From NCBI GenBank assembly GCA_000818945.1, contig KN805385.1, forward strand, positions 314,209 through 378,208: 64,000 bases of DNA, in the 5' to 3' direction. Each line of letters opens with the position of its first letter. Position 1 is the first letter of the stretch. The translations under genes were made by a program, and so were the position numbers. Shown in pieces: positions 31,321 to 41,967 of this stretch. The notes under the pieces were generated by a model. It was not told the DNA's origin and made no database searches. It was given only the letters and a program-made list of their open reading frames with translations. This DNA is from Schizochytrium sp. CCTCC M209059. Taxonomy: Eukaryota > Sar > Bigyra > Thraustochytrida > Thraustochytriidae.

Positions 31321-31541
31321 GAGAAAAAAAGAAAGTGCGACCGGCCGACGGCCCTTTCGACCTTTTGCGCACGTGCTTGCAAGAAGCTTTTCGAAATGTG
31401 TGCTCTTGCATCATCGTGACGTATGCTTGTTTCGCGTGCGTTCTCCTCCCAAGTAGATATCTCTCTTCTACTGGTTTTCACTTCACTTCGCAGTCACTTT
31501 TTATATATATAAATTCTTTCCTTTTAACTTTGTCCCATTCT

Positions 31542-33587
31542 CTACTCGTTGGCCGTGAGCGGGATCTTAATGGTCTCGCGCGAGATCTCGCGCAGCAGCT
31601 TTTCTACGCGCTCCTCATTCATCATGATGCGCATGTCCCCAAATCCCTTATCCGCAAGTTCCTTGGCTGACATTTCCTTGCGTGTGTGCTCGATGACCAA
31701 ATGGTCCGCGCCATACTTGAAAAAGACGCGCGTGTCAAAACAGCGCACAAAGTGATTGTCCACACGCAACCAAAAGCGGGAAAGCGCAAAAAAACACGAC
31801 GTCATGGCACGCACACGTACCGAGAGTTTACTCTCGCCAAAGTCAAAGAGATCGTCTTCAAACAGAGGCACGGACTCGAAATACAAGAACGGTTCACGCT
31901 TGCGCAGCAGCTGATAGTCGATCTGCACGCCGTCCTCGGGAGGCGGCAGGGGCCGTGGCTCATCTTGTACGGTGAGCGAGCCCTTGTACCTTGTTGTAAA
32001 AGTCCAGTCAAAGTCATCACGCCAAGACTTGATGGTTTCGCCATTGAGAGTTTGTCGATTTTCCCAGTCAGCAGCATTGGGGAGCTTGAACAGCGTGCGG
32101 TCCGGTGTGCCGTCCTCCGCGCGGACGATCTTGCATCCGCACAGGGCGTCGGCAGCGTTGAATTCGAGCGCAACGCCACTTTCAAGGTGAGTGAAGCGAA
32201 CAATGTTGAGACCAAAGAGCATTTCCGGAAGTGGAAAGTCCAGACAATGCCCTTCAAACGTGTGCTCGTCTCGAATGCTGTCGAGCTCACTTTCTCCAGA
32301 GATGCGTGTTTTATTGGTCTCGATACGGAAACCCGCAACCTCCACGCCGCGCTCGTCGTCCAAGAGCGTGTGCGCCACAGCTGCAGTCTCGACCGCAGCA
32401 GTCATTTCGGTCGCATCATTTGATGCGCCAGCACCTGCTCCAAAACTTGGAGCAGGCGCGCGGCCTCGACCAGGTCCTACGATCGGGCGTCGCGAAACGC
32501 CAAAGTACTTTGTTAGAGCATCGCCATTTGCCGGCATGCGAAGTGCTGCCTCAAAAGGGCTAGGCACACCAGACATGGCGCTTGCACCCGTGGCCGAGGG
32601 CCGCCCCGTCGCGGTCGAATCCGTCTCGAGCGCCGTCAGGTCGGCGCTATCGACCTCCCACGTACATGGGAAGTGAGGGCCAAAGAGAAAATGTTGCGCA
32701 ACCGGAAACTTGGCAAGAACTTCGCCTTTGAACATGGCGATGAGGCCTGCGTTGACCTTTTTCCAACTCGGCAATTGCGCGATATCCGTAAGCAGCGGCG
32801 AGTGCTCTTCAAAAGGGCCTGTTTTCAGCTCGGTGATGCGCTTGATGGCGCGCATGTACATGCTTGACCCGGCCATGTCCTCGACCATCATGCGGTCGCG
32901 CGAGGACCGCGGTCGCGTGCCAAGCAGACTTCCCGCCGTGGTGGGGTCATTCTCCTTGGGACAGAGCTGCGCCGACCCAAAAACAAAGGGCAGAATGTGA
33001 AAGTCGTCGAGTGACCACACACCATGCGATCCAGCCGGCTCAAGCCGGTAGCGGGTCTGCACGGCATAAACGAGCTCCAGATAGCGGGGGAAGACGGCGA
33101 GAACGAGGCCTTCAAGATCGCTCACGACGCCCACTTCGCGGCTCGCAAACAGCCACACCAAAAAGCTAGCCTCGTGGCCTGTGCCGAAATCAAGCCTTCG
33201 CGCGTTGCCAAAGCTCCCGCACCAGTAGCCAGCAAGCTCCATGGCGTGCTCTTCGCTGAGAGCACTCATATCGTCAACGCTGGATTTTTCGACGGCCTCC
33301 ATCCAGGATCGAAACGCCGCGTTGCCAAAGCGTGCAGCTTGCTGGGCAACGGGCGGGTGTTCCTCAAGCATTTGTTCCACGTGCTCGATCAGGTTAAGCA
33401 TCGTCTGCACGCCCGAGTCGCTGCCCTCGTACGTTGCGGCCACCGTCGGCTTGCCGCCCTGGGCCGCAGAGTTCATCTCGCCCACGAACGTTTCCAAACG
33501 CTCATAGGTGGGCGAGGAGAGAAACGCGTTCAGGTGCTCTGGCCGCACGATGCGCCGCACCGGTGCGCTGTCCGCTACGTCCGCCAT
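31542..33587 (-). CDS. PTPA-TIP41 fusion protein (PP2A-family phosphatase regulator)
   Basis: One uninterrupted 681-codon frame from an ATG. Residues ~14-310 are a full PTPA (phosphotyrosyl phosphatase activator, a PP2A peptidyl-prolyl isomerase/chaperone): DFGTGHEASFLVWLFA (133-148), GSHGVWSLDDFHILPF (186-201), GSAQL, and PVAQHFLFG (295-303). Residues ~311-410 are an Ala/Gly/Pro-rich linker. Residues ~415-650 are a TIP41/TIPRL domain: FPLPEMLFGLN, EFNAADAL, FDWTFTTRYKGSL, REPFLYFESVPLFEDDLFD, and SVRVRAMTSCFFALSRFWLRVD. Normally these are separate proteins that both act on PP2A, PP4 and PP6 catalytic subunits: PTPA in activation and metal loading, TIP41 in assembly and TOR signalling. Covalent fusion would couple the two steps on one catalytic subunit; that is inference. 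It is convergent with the nitronate monooxygenase gene. Confidence 0.92.
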   Translation of the reverse strand: MADVADSAPVRRIVRPEHLNAFLSSPTYERLETFVGEMNSAAQGGKPTVAATYEGSDSGVQTMLNLIEHVEQMLEEHPPVAQQAARFGNAAFRSWMEAVEKSSVDDMSALSEEHAMELAGYWCGSFGNARRLDFGTGHEASFLVWLFASREVGVVSDLEGLVLAVFPRYLELVYAVQTRYRLEPAGSHGVWSLDDFHILPFVFGSAQLCPKENDPTTAGSLLGTRPRSSRDRMMVEDMAGSSMYMRAIKRITELKTGPFEEHSPLLTDIAQLPSWKKVNAGLIAMFKGEVLAKFPVAQHFLFGPHFPCTWEVDSADLTALETDSTATGRPSATGASAMSGVPSPFEAALRMPANGDALTKYFGVSRRPIVGPGRGRAPAPSFGAGAGASNDATEMTAAVETAAVAHTLLDDERGVEVAGFRIETNKTRISGESELDSIRDEHTFEGHCLDFPLPEMLFGLNIVRFTHLESGVALEFNAADALCGCKIVRAEDGTPDRTLFKLPNAADWENRQTLNGETIKSWRDDFDWTFTTRYKGSLTVQDEPRPLPPPEDGVQIDYQLLRKREPFLYFESVPLFEDDLFDFGESKLSVRVRAMTSCFFALSRFWLRVDNHFVRCFDTRVFFKYGADHLVIEHTRKEMSAKELADKGFGDMRIMMNEERVEKLLREISRETIKIPLTANE

Positions 33588-34685
33588 GGTTGATCTCTCC
33601 GCGCGCTGCGTCCCGCGACGAAAGCTCGCCCGTTCAAGATACGTGTCTCTTTCGCAGCGACGCGTCGCGGTTCCGAAGCGGCCGGGGCACTTGATTTGAG
33701 GCGAGTGATGAAATTTAGGGCTCCCCTTCCCGATGACATTCGAGAGAAATTAGATTCGCACCAGGAACCAGCAATTCTTTTGTTTCAATCTCAAAGCTCA
33801 AAAACATGTTTGAAGTCTTGTTGGGTTTGTAGTTGTACGTAGAAGCTTAGGAACTGAACAGCATCACAAATTCAAAATTGCCAGAACGGAGGACCTTTTC
33901 ATCAAACTACCCGCCGGTAAAAATTGGTGATTGACCAATCAATGTCCTCAGCCCGCGATCTGCTACGGATAACACTCCATGCACCGCATCTGTCAGCATG
34001 AAGGATCGTTCCAAACTATGAGACGTCCACCGCGCAAAATCTAACGTACGATGGGCTATAGCGTAACCGTCTCATGATTTATTTTACTCAAAACCAAGAC
34101 TAGGCTTGACTTACGGGTAATTTGGCCATTTTATATGTTGCTCGTCCTATTTGCCAGGCAGCCAAACTTCTGTTTCAATTCATTTGATTCTCACTGTATT
34201 TGCAAAGTCCATTCCCTCCGTCATCATCCAGTCACCACTCCCTCGTCTCCTGTCAGGACTTTTTAAAAACAAAGTAGTTCTCAGGACATTTCAAAGAACA
34301 AAGTAGTTGACAAGCAAGCTGTTGCCAGTGCATGCTGCTTGCCTGCCTACATCAGCGTATTTCAGCACATAACGAGCGTTCTTCTGCCTCAACGTGGGAA
34401 CCGTTCGTCCTGCTGTGCTGCTCTTCGCTCATTCGGCCCATTTGGTTGGCCATCTGACTCAGTGGCCCGACCTAACGTTGCGCCGAACTTGATGATGACC
34501 CTGCTGTTGACTTGAGACTCACATCGGTCGCCGGTTCGGTCCAGCTCGAGACTTAAGACTTGACCAACTCGGGGTGTGCATTGCATCCACTTTTGCTGCG
34601 GAAAATGATGCGGGACTTGTGTGGTATACCAGAAATGGATATTTGTCCTCACAGCATAGCCACAGTAACGCGGCCCGTCCGTGTG

Positions 34686-34718
<33 letters not shown>

Positions 34719-36089
34719 GTGGCCAGTGCGTGAGAGACTGACAGAACCTTTGGCGTCAAATTCAGGGTTTGAGAGGGACGTCTCGAGTGGGCACAAGGAA
34801 GCCCAAAGTCGGCTCAAGACTGGCATGCCCAAAGCTTCGGACGACCCCTTCCTCCTTTTTCGCTTCCGCGTGTTCGTACATGCACCACTGCCCGCGAATT
34901 TATGGGGGCAAAGGTGTACGCATCAGCGGTTCCTACGCATTACCTTTTTTCAATACGACCAGAAGGCAGCAACCTTATTCAGCGACATCAATCTTGTTTT
35001 CCTGCAGAACTGAGGACATGCGAAAGGCTCCAGAGATTTACCTGCGTCGTTCGAGACGCTTACTAATTGATGTCTCGGACAAGACTCTCTCTCCAGCTGC
35101 TCACAACGCGGAACTCGTCGGACTGTTCGCCGACTTCTTTCCTTTTCTTTCCGACGCCACAAAGAATCCTGAACAAGTGACAATATGAACGAGCATCTAT
35201 CTGCCCATCAGAGACGTTCGTTCATCTCGCCTCGCCACGGCAGCCACCATAGGACACGAGCCGCGGATCGCACGGGCTCGGGTCTCATCGTGCTCCTTGC
35301 ACGCTGCCTGTCCAACCGCGGCCTTCAACTTGCCGCCATTGCTGAAGTGCTCGGCGGCTACGGCCAATGGCGGGCGGAGCCTCCGCGTCCGCGCGTCGGA
35401 ACTCGTTTGCCGTACTTCTTTGGCCCCGCACTGCTCTGGCCTGGCTGCGGTCGGATTGGGTGGCCCTCCTCGCTCGTCCTCGACGAACCCTGCCCTCGCA
35501 ATGCGATGCTCGCGCTCCTTCAACTCGCGCTCCTTCAACTCGCGCTCCTTCAACTCGCGCTGCTTCAACTCGCGCTCTCCCTCGGCCTCGAGTCCGCGCG
35601 TCTGGCACGGCGCCCGCCTCGACCGACCGCCTCGTCGCTCCCTCTGGGGCGGCGAAGAGAAGAGATGCGCGTGACACGAGACGCCGGCCGAAGACAGTCG
35701 CCACGGCCGGTCGGTCGCCGGGTCGCCGGTCCTGGTCTCGGGCCTCGGGCCGCGGCTGGACACTGGCCGGGACCTCGGGGGAGCGCAAGTTGCTTGATGG
35801 ATGCGAGGGGGAAATGAGGGGAAGCGGGCGGGCCATCTATCTACCTCTCTGCGCGGTGTAGCAGGGACAGAGAGGGAGGGAGAACGGGACCTTGAATGTG
35901 TGCAGGACAGAGCGAGCAACGCGTTTCAACGCAGGATAATGGGCTGATGGAGGAAGGGGGAAAAGGGGGGGAGGATGGATTCTGCGCGAGAGGGCCAGCA
36001 GAGATCGAGCAAACCCGAAACGCCGAAGAGCAAGCAAGCTCAAGCACACGAACAACACAAGAAGAAGGAGGAGGAGAAGAAGAGAGAAG
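33588..36089. other. 2.5-kb intergenic region with tandem repeats
   Basis: 33700-34400 is AT-rich and contains nothing I recognise. 34687-34718 is (CCAG)n. A 15-bp unit CTCGCGCTCCTTCAA occurs four times plus a partial copy at 35509-35578. One frame at 35018-35188 reads protein-like (MRKAPEIYLRRSRRLL, then LVGLFADFFPFLSDAT) but is short and isolated; it may be a gene relic. The right end, rich in A/G just before 36090, is the leader of the first cysteine-rich gene. Confidence 0.4.
35509..35578. repeat. 15-bp tandem repeat, 4.6 copies
   Basis: Units of CTCGCGCTCCTTCAA at 35509-35523, 35524-35538 and 35539-35553, then a one-base variant at 35554-35568 and a partial copy. The 15-bp period keeps frames open on both strands, which explains the overlapping spurious ORFs here. 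Confidence 0.9.
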
Positions 36090-37706
36090 ATGCGAGGCGC
36101 AGCGGCAATCCTTGCCGTGCTGGCGTCGCTCGTTGTCGCCAGCTATGCTGACGACGACTGCGGAGCCCGCAACCAGGCACCATGCGAAGGAGAACCATCC
36201 TGCGAAGAAGGCCTCGTCGTCTACACCTACACCAACAGCGACAGCGAGACCGTCACCGTATGCTCCCCTTGCGGGCGCTGGAACCGTCTCCCCTGCACGG
36301 CTGAGGGCACCGAGCCGTGCTCTGCAGGACTTGCGGTCGATACTCAGGGCAAAGTTGCCACGGCTGGAACTTGCATTGGCTGCGGCACCAACAAGCGCCC
36401 TGTATGCACTCACGACGGCGAAGAGCCTTGCGAGAATGGCTACTACGAGGAGGACGGCTACTGCTACACTTGCGGCATTGAGGGCGCCGCCTTTTGCGAA
36501 GGTCAAAACAAGTGCCTTCCTGGCTTCACGCCCATGCTTGATGGGACCGAGGCATGCACGCGCTGCGGCAACAAGGACAAGCCCGCTTGTGCCAACCCGA
36601 ACGAGTCGCCGTGCGGCAACGGCCTTGGTGTCAACGAAGACAGCGGTCTCTGCGAATATTGCGGCACAGCGGGAAAACCTGGCTGCGAGACAACGTGCGA
36701 GCCGTGCAGAACTGGTCTTGCGCTCGACAGCGATGGTCTTTGCCAGTACTGCGGCTGGAACAAGAGGGTCTGGTGCACGAATCAGGGCGAAGACATTTGC
36801 CGCAACGGGCTCACTCCTGCCGAAGATGGTACTTGCCAGGCATGCGGATCGAATGGCAAGCCTCAGTGCGGTATCATGGGAACCCACCTTGCGGAGGTCT
36901 GGGAGTTCAATGGCGAGTCTGGCGAGTCGTTCGACATTACCGGGACAGCGTTTTCATTCAAGGCTGTTGCAGATGACCAGTACCGCGTCACCAAAGAGCC
37001 GCGTGGCAACAACTACCTTGGAGGCGCTGCTTCCATGGAATACATTCTTCGTAACATCACCGAGCCAGAAACGTTTGATCTGGACTTTGAGTTTCCCTTT
37101 TACGGCACCAACTATAGCTCGTTGTGTTTGAGCTCGCAGGGCCATATTGTCTTTCCCGACACCGAGGGACTCTTTACTGGCTGCGAACTGATTGACACGG
37201 ATACGCCCATTACATTGGAAACGCACTACAACGCCAAGCGCATTAGCTTCTCCTTTGACCACTGGACGCCTAGCTGCGGAGACAAGGGTCTTGGTTGCAT
37301 GCATGCAAGAAAAGGTGTGCTCGAGGATGGTCGCAAGTTCTTCACGGTGAACATGCTCAACGTCCCCGATGTGTCGAACCCGGCCTACGACCTCAACGTT
37401 GCGCAGGTGCAGACCCGCATCATGAGTGATGGCGAGATTCAAATGTACACGCGCTGGTCGCGCTCCCGAGACGGTATCATGGGGATTTCGCCGGGCTATG
37501 CACCGCTCAGCTACGAGGAGGTCAACTTTTCGGGCGAGTTCTGCAAGCCCCGCACGACCCCCTTGGCCGATGGCACCTGCGCAACCTGTGGCGGTAAGAA
37601 CCAGCCTATTTGCGAAAACAGCAAGTCAGACGAGCCTTGCCGCAACAGATTTGTCGAGGAGGTCGACGACGAAGGCAAAAAGACCGGTCTCTGTGTGCGG
37701 GCTTAA
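36090..37706 (+). CDS. Secreted cysteine-rich protein, paralogue 1 of 3
   Basis: 538 aa. A signal peptide (MRGAAAILAVLASLVVASYA) is followed by about eight Cys-rich modules to residue ~265, each roughly C-x2-CG-x4-7-P-x-C-x5-7-PC-x2-GL-x5-8-G-x-C. The spacing resembles growth-factor-receptor or furin-like cysteine repeats without matching them exactly. Residues ~275-480 form a beta-rich domain with FDLDFEFPFYGTNYSSLCLS and SQGHIVFPD, the pattern of plexin/nidogen-like extracellular beta domains (fPFYG, then vyvssnGyi.f). The C-terminus is a last Cys module (TCGGKNQPICENS). Predicted role: secreted or cell-wall adhesion or matrix protein. A purine-rich leader precedes the ATG. Function is not known. 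Confidence 0.78.
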   Translation: MRGAAAILAVLASLVVASYADDDCGARNQAPCEGEPSCEEGLVVYTYTNSDSETVTVCSPCGRWNRLPCTAEGTEPCSAGLAVDTQGKVATAGTCIGCGTNKRPVCTHDGEEPCENGYYEEDGYCYTCGIEGAAFCEGQNKCLPGFTPMLDGTEACTRCGNKDKPACANPNESPCGNGLGVNEDSGLCEYCGTAGKPGCETTCEPCRTGLALDSDGLCQYCGWNKRVWCTNQGEDICRNGLTPAEDGTCQACGSNGKPQCGIMGTHLAEVWEFNGESGESFDITGTAFSFKAVADDQYRVTKEPRGNNYLGGAASMEYILRNITEPETFDLDFEFPFYGTNYSSLCLSSQGHIVFPDTEGLFTGCELIDTDTPITLETHYNAKRISFSFDHWTPSCGDKGLGCMHARKGVLEDGRKFFTVNMLNVPDVSNPAYDLNVAQVQTRIMSDGEIQMYTRWSRSRDGIMGISPGYAPLSYEEVNFSGEFCKPRTTPLADGTCATCGGKNQPICENSKSDEPCRNRFVEEVDDEGKKTGLCVRA

Positions 37707-39269
37707 AAGAAAAGAGAGGGATTATGAATCTCTCAAGACATTCGCTCAGTCATTCGTATCTGAAGGAGAATGACTGTCCGAAACATTCAATACCCCCCAA
37801 ATCATGCAAGAGAATCAGAGGTAATCAATTCAATTTTCTCCATTCTCAAACTCTCGCTTACTGAATTTCATCATACAAAGGACAATGAATTCTTGCGTTT
37901 GATCCTCAATCAAAGGGTGAAAATAGCTGCAAAGAATCCTCTGCTTGTTGAAAGGTGGAACTGACCTTAACTTGCAGGACTAAAAAACATCGCGAACAAA
38001 AGTGCGTTTTAATTGGAAAAAGTACAGGACAGTAAAAGCCCGCTTACCCAGGCGTAGAAATGCGCACGGGCTTGTGTGGAGGTGAACCTGTCCCCCAACG
38101 TAAGAAAAGAGAATGAGCTCCAACTCTGCACCATTGCGTGACAATGCAGTCAGTGGCATGACTTGCACCGGCTTAAAATGTCGAACAAGTCCAGCGCGAT
38201 GCAACAGAAATCCAGCTCAAAACGCGGGACAGCTCGCTCTTTTTTTTTTGTCCGCGTAGAACAGGTCGTTCAAAGATTCATCCAGCTTAGTGTGTCAACG
38301 TCCTTCATCCGGCGCTGCTACACATTGGACGTCTCATCTGTCGCCATCGGCCCTAGATCAAGTTTCTGCTGTCCTGATTTGCAATCGGACATCGGTCGTG
38401 CAAGCGCTTCTTCCCTTCTCCTTCTTTCTCTGAGTTGACACAAGAAGAGGTTGCGTCCCGGACGGCCGCGTGCTGGTGGGTCGGGCGGTGCAAAAAAGTT
38501 GAATAGCCAGCAGCGAAACGAAAGAGAGGTCAGCCTCCCACCGTGGCAGTCGGTCTTGTCCCAAACCGCGTGTCCTTCTTCGTATCATTTCACTCCCACT
38601 TTACTCATTTAGTAGAGTTGGTTCAAAGTAAGGAATTCAAGCTATACTGCACTTGTATGCTTTCTTTATCCATCTACTCACCTCACCTCACCTCACCTCA
38701 CCTCTCACCGCTGGAAAGGAAGTCGGACAACACCGACCCGAAAGGCCATTCTGGACGCGGGCCTCGAGATGAGGGCTCGCGCTCGCGCCCGCTCTCGTCC
38801 AAGTCAGCGGCACGTGAGCCAGGCGATTTGGCTGCTGGCGGCTCAGCTCACATACATCGGCTAAGCCCCTTTTTCGTATAACCCATTCTTAGAGATTGAA
38901 TCCATTTTTGTCCATGGGACACATTCCGCGCCAACACGAACTTGATTGGCTTCGGGGAGATGCGCGCTCGCCCTTTCTCTAGGTTTTCCTGGATTTGGAC
39001 GCACCGAACGAGGGCCACGCCGGGAGTCCCTGGGCCTGAAAGCGCACGCTCGTAGTCCCGAATACCAAGAGACCAGGCCTTGCTTGTGCCTAGCCTTGCG
39101 CTGCGCGCGAGTAACGACAGGCAAAGACCGCCGTGGCTGAATCGCGCCGCCGTGTTGCACATCAAGACCGGCACACAGAAAAGCAAACCCAAAACACGCG
39201 AGCACAAAAGAGCAGAGCGAGGAGAATCGCTCACCCCAACTCAGCCTATTCTGGAAAAAAGAAGCAACC
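37707..39269. other. Spacer between cysteine-rich paralogues 1 and 2
   Basis: 1.56 kb without a supported gene. Contains CTCAC pentamers (38677-38703). Unlike the flanking genes, this spacer shows no obvious copy around paralogue 2, so the duplicated or converted block is confined to coding sequence. Confidence 0.45.
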
Positions 39270-40895
39270 ATGATCTCGAAAACGAACAGGCTCGCCATGC
39301 TGGGCGTTCTTGCTTCACTCATCGCTATTAGCCACGCTGATGGCGACTGCGGAGCCCGCAACCAGGCACCATGCGAAGGAGAACCATCCTGCGAAGAAGG
39401 CCTCGTCGTCTACACCTACACCAACAGCGACAGCGAGACCGTCACCGTATGCTCCCCTTGCGGGCGCTGGAACCGTCTCCCCTGCACGGCTGAGGGCACC
39501 GAGCCGTGCTCTGCAGGACTTGCGGTCGATACTCAGGGCAAAGTTGCCACGGCTGGAACTTGCATTGGCTGCGGCACCAACAAGCGCCCTGTATGCACTC
39601 ACGACGGCGAAGAGCCTTGCGAGAATGGCTACTACGAGGAGGACGGCTACTGCTACACTTGCGGCATTGAGGGCGCCGCCTTTTGCGAAGGTCAAAACAA
39701 GTGCCTTCCTGGCTTCACGCCCATGCTTGATGGGACCGAGGCATGCACGCGCTGCGGCAACAAGGACAAGCCCGCTTGTGCCAACCCGAACGAGTCGCCG
39801 TGCGGCAACGGCCTTGGTGTCAACGAAGACAGCGGTCTCTGCGAATATTGCGGCACAGCGGGAAAACCTGGCTGCGAGACAACGTGCGAGCCGTGCAGAA
39901 CTGGTCTTGCGCTCGACAGCGATGGTCTTTGCCAGTACTGCGGCTGGAACAAGAGGGTCTGGTGCACGAATCAGGGCGAAGACATTTGCCGCAACGGGCT
40001 CACTCCTGCCGAAGATGGTACTTGCCAGGCATGCGGATCGAATGGCAAGCCTCAGTGCGGTATCATGGGAACCCACCTTGCGGAGGTCTGGGAGTTCAAT
40101 GGCGAGTCTGGCGAGTCGTTCGACATTACCGGGACAGCGTTTTCATTCAAGGCTGTTGCAGATGACCAGTACCGCGTCACCAAAGAGCCGCGTGGCAACA
40201 ACTACCTTGGAGGCGCTGCTTCCATGGAATACATTCTTCGTAACATCACCGAGCCAGAAACGTTTGATCTGGACTTTGAGTTTCCCTTTTACGGCACCAA
40301 CTATAGCTCGTTGTGTTTGAGCTCGCAGGGCCATATTGTCTTTCCCGACACCGAGGGACTCTTTACTGGCTGCGAACTGATTGACACGGATACGCCCATT
40401 ACATTGGAAACGCACTACAACGCCAAGCGCATTAGCTTCTCCTTTGACCACTGGACGCCTAGCTGCGGAGACAAGGGTCTTGGTTGCATGCATGCAAGAA
40501 AAGGTGTGCTCGAGGATGGTCGCAAGTTCTTCACGGTGAACATGCTCAACGTCCCCGATGTGTCGAACCCGGCCTACGACCTCAACGTTGCGCAGGTGCA
40601 GACCCGCATCATGAGTGATGGCGAGATTCAAATGTACACGCGCTGGTCGCGCTCGCGGGACGGTCTCATGGGCATCTCGCCGGGCTACGCGCCGCTCAAC
40701 TACGAGGAGGTCAACTTTTCGGGCGAGTTCTGCAACCCTCGCACGACCCCCTTGGCCGATGGCACCTGCGCAACCTGTGGCGGCAAGAACCAGCCCATTT
40801 GCGAAAACAGCAAGTCAGACGAGCCTTGTCGCAACAACTATGTAGAGGAAACCGATGAAGACGGCAAAAAGACCGGTCTCTGCGTTCGCGCGTAA
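39270..40895 (+). CDS. Secreted cysteine-rich protein, paralogue 2 of 3
   Basis: 541 aa, with the same architecture as paralogue 1: its own signal peptide (MISKTNRLAMLGVLASLIA, cleavage probably after SHA), cysteine-rich modules, the FPFYGTNY beta domain and a terminal Cys module. From 39345 to 40654 I found no difference from 36156-37465 (offset 3,189 bp). On both sides similarity drops sharply: the signal peptide is unrelated, and the last ~230 bp carry a scatter of mostly silent changes (RSRDGLMGI versus RSRDGIMGI; NYVEETDEDGKK versus RFVEEVDDEGKK). That pattern is better explained by recent gene conversion than by a simple recent duplication. Confidence 0.78.
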   Translation: MISKTNRLAMLGVLASLIAISHADGDCGARNQAPCEGEPSCEEGLVVYTYTNSDSETVTVCSPCGRWNRLPCTAEGTEPCSAGLAVDTQGKVATAGTCIGCGTNKRPVCTHDGEEPCENGYYEEDGYCYTCGIEGAAFCEGQNKCLPGFTPMLDGTEACTRCGNKDKPACANPNESPCGNGLGVNEDSGLCEYCGTAGKPGCETTCEPCRTGLALDSDGLCQYCGWNKRVWCTNQGEDICRNGLTPAEDGTCQACGSNGKPQCGIMGTHLAEVWEFNGESGESFDITGTAFSFKAVADDQYRVTKEPRGNNYLGGAASMEYILRNITEPETFDLDFEFPFYGTNYSSLCLSSQGHIVFPDTEGLFTGCELIDTDTPITLETHYNAKRISFSFDHWTPSCGDKGLGCMHARKGVLEDGRKFFTVNMLNVPDVSNPAYDLNVAQVQTRIMSDGEIQMYTRWSRSRDGLMGISPGYAPLNYEEVNFSGEFCNPRTTPLADGTCATCGGKNQPICENSKSDEPCRNNYVEETDEDGKKTGLCVRA

Positions 40896-41102
40896 ATCGT
40901 TATTTGTTTTCGTCAGATTTGAATGGCACAATTTCTTCTTATATAAAACACAAACAAATGCTATTTTCATGACTTATACTCTCCCTTTTTTTCAAATGTG
41001 TCAGAGTACGCACTGGTCCCAATATCGAACGCATTTCGCGGTAAAAAAGAGAGAGAAGAAGAAGAAGAAAAAAAGAAAAAAAGACAAAGAAAACCCGTTT
41101 AC

Positions 41103-41294
41103 ATGAGTCTTCTCGCCGTTCTTCTTCTTCTCGCCTCCCTCGCACGTTCTCACTCGCTCGATCAGCGGCTTCTTCGCTACACCTCTCAGTTCTTCCAGCA
41201 GCCTACACCCGGCTGGCGGGCTGCTCAAGAGGCTGCTCCACTGTCCCAGCCTCAGACGGAGTCCAAGATCCCGAACTCCACTTTGCAGCAGTGA
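41103..41294 (+). CDS. Small secreted peptide candidate, 63 aa
   Basis: An ATG-started ORF beginning with a strong signal peptide (MSLLAVLLLLASLARSHS) followed by about 45 polar residues ending SKIPNSTLQQ, with one N-glycosylation sequon (NST). It is preceded by a purine-rich leader of the same style as the secreted-protein genes around it, and AATAAATAAATA follows the stop at about 41313. It lies on the same strand between paralogues 2 and 3. No homologue is recognised; short ORFs with hydrophobic starts can arise by chance. Confidence 0.4.
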   Translation: MSLLAVLLLLASLARSHSLDQRLLRYTSQFFQQPTPGWRAAQEAAPLSQPQTESKIPNSTLQQ

Positions 41295-41417
41295 GAAAGT
41301 TGATCGAACCAAGAATAAATAAATAAAAATAGAGCCCGCGCCGCCTTGCAAGTGAGTCAACTGCGGGCGCGGACCCAGCTCGCCGAACTTGCCCCAGCAC
41401 CCACGTAAGGACGAACC

Positions 41418-41453
<36 letters not shown>

Positions 41454-41967
41454 CAAGTCAGTCCTTCGCAGGGCCTTGGCCTTGAGACAAGCGGAGTCAG
41501 GTGCAGGAACGGGGCCACCCTCTGTCCACGCAGACGTCCGCGCCGACAGAAGACGGATACGGAAATGGAAACGGCGACGGCGGGGCGGGCGCGGCGCAAT
41601 CGCCATTCGCTGCTGTCCGCAAGACCGGGCGCTGGCTGCAGTCCCCGGGGAGGAAAGCCAACCATAGCCGCGACCTGGCCCCCCGCGAGACCAGCAGAGA
41701 GCGAACATCGGGGAGCTCTCGGACGCACGTCGGCGCGTCCTACGTCTTTGCCCGCGTCTTGCCCGCGGGCCTGCGCCCGAGTCCCTGAGCGCGAAAAGAG
41801 TGAAAAACGGGACCAAGGCGGTGATCCGCAAGACCGAGCCTGCAGACGTAAGGGACGCGGAAAAGGTGGCCTGGCCGGGCGGGGCCAAGCGCCTCAGAGT
41901 TTATTTAGCTCGGCAAGCTCATCCAAATCGGAAAGTGAGCGACGAGTAGCAGCGCAGGGCCGTCTCA
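41295..41967. repeat. Spacer with (GCAC)n microsatellite
   Basis: Contains nine or so GCAC units at 41419-41454 and a GC-rich stretch upstream of paralogue 3. A 295-codon frame on the minus strand across here is repeat-driven (it translates the microsatellite as an RACVRACV-type run) and is not accepted. Confidence 0.6.

Noticed and set aside
35896..37131. 411-codon plus-strand ORF and 348-codon minus-strand ORF over paralogue 1
   Set aside because: Out-of-frame shadows; the same shadows recur over paralogue 2 because the DNA is identical.
41001..41888. 295-codon minus-strand ORF
   Set aside because: Translates a GCAC microsatellite and GC-rich spacer; no motif.
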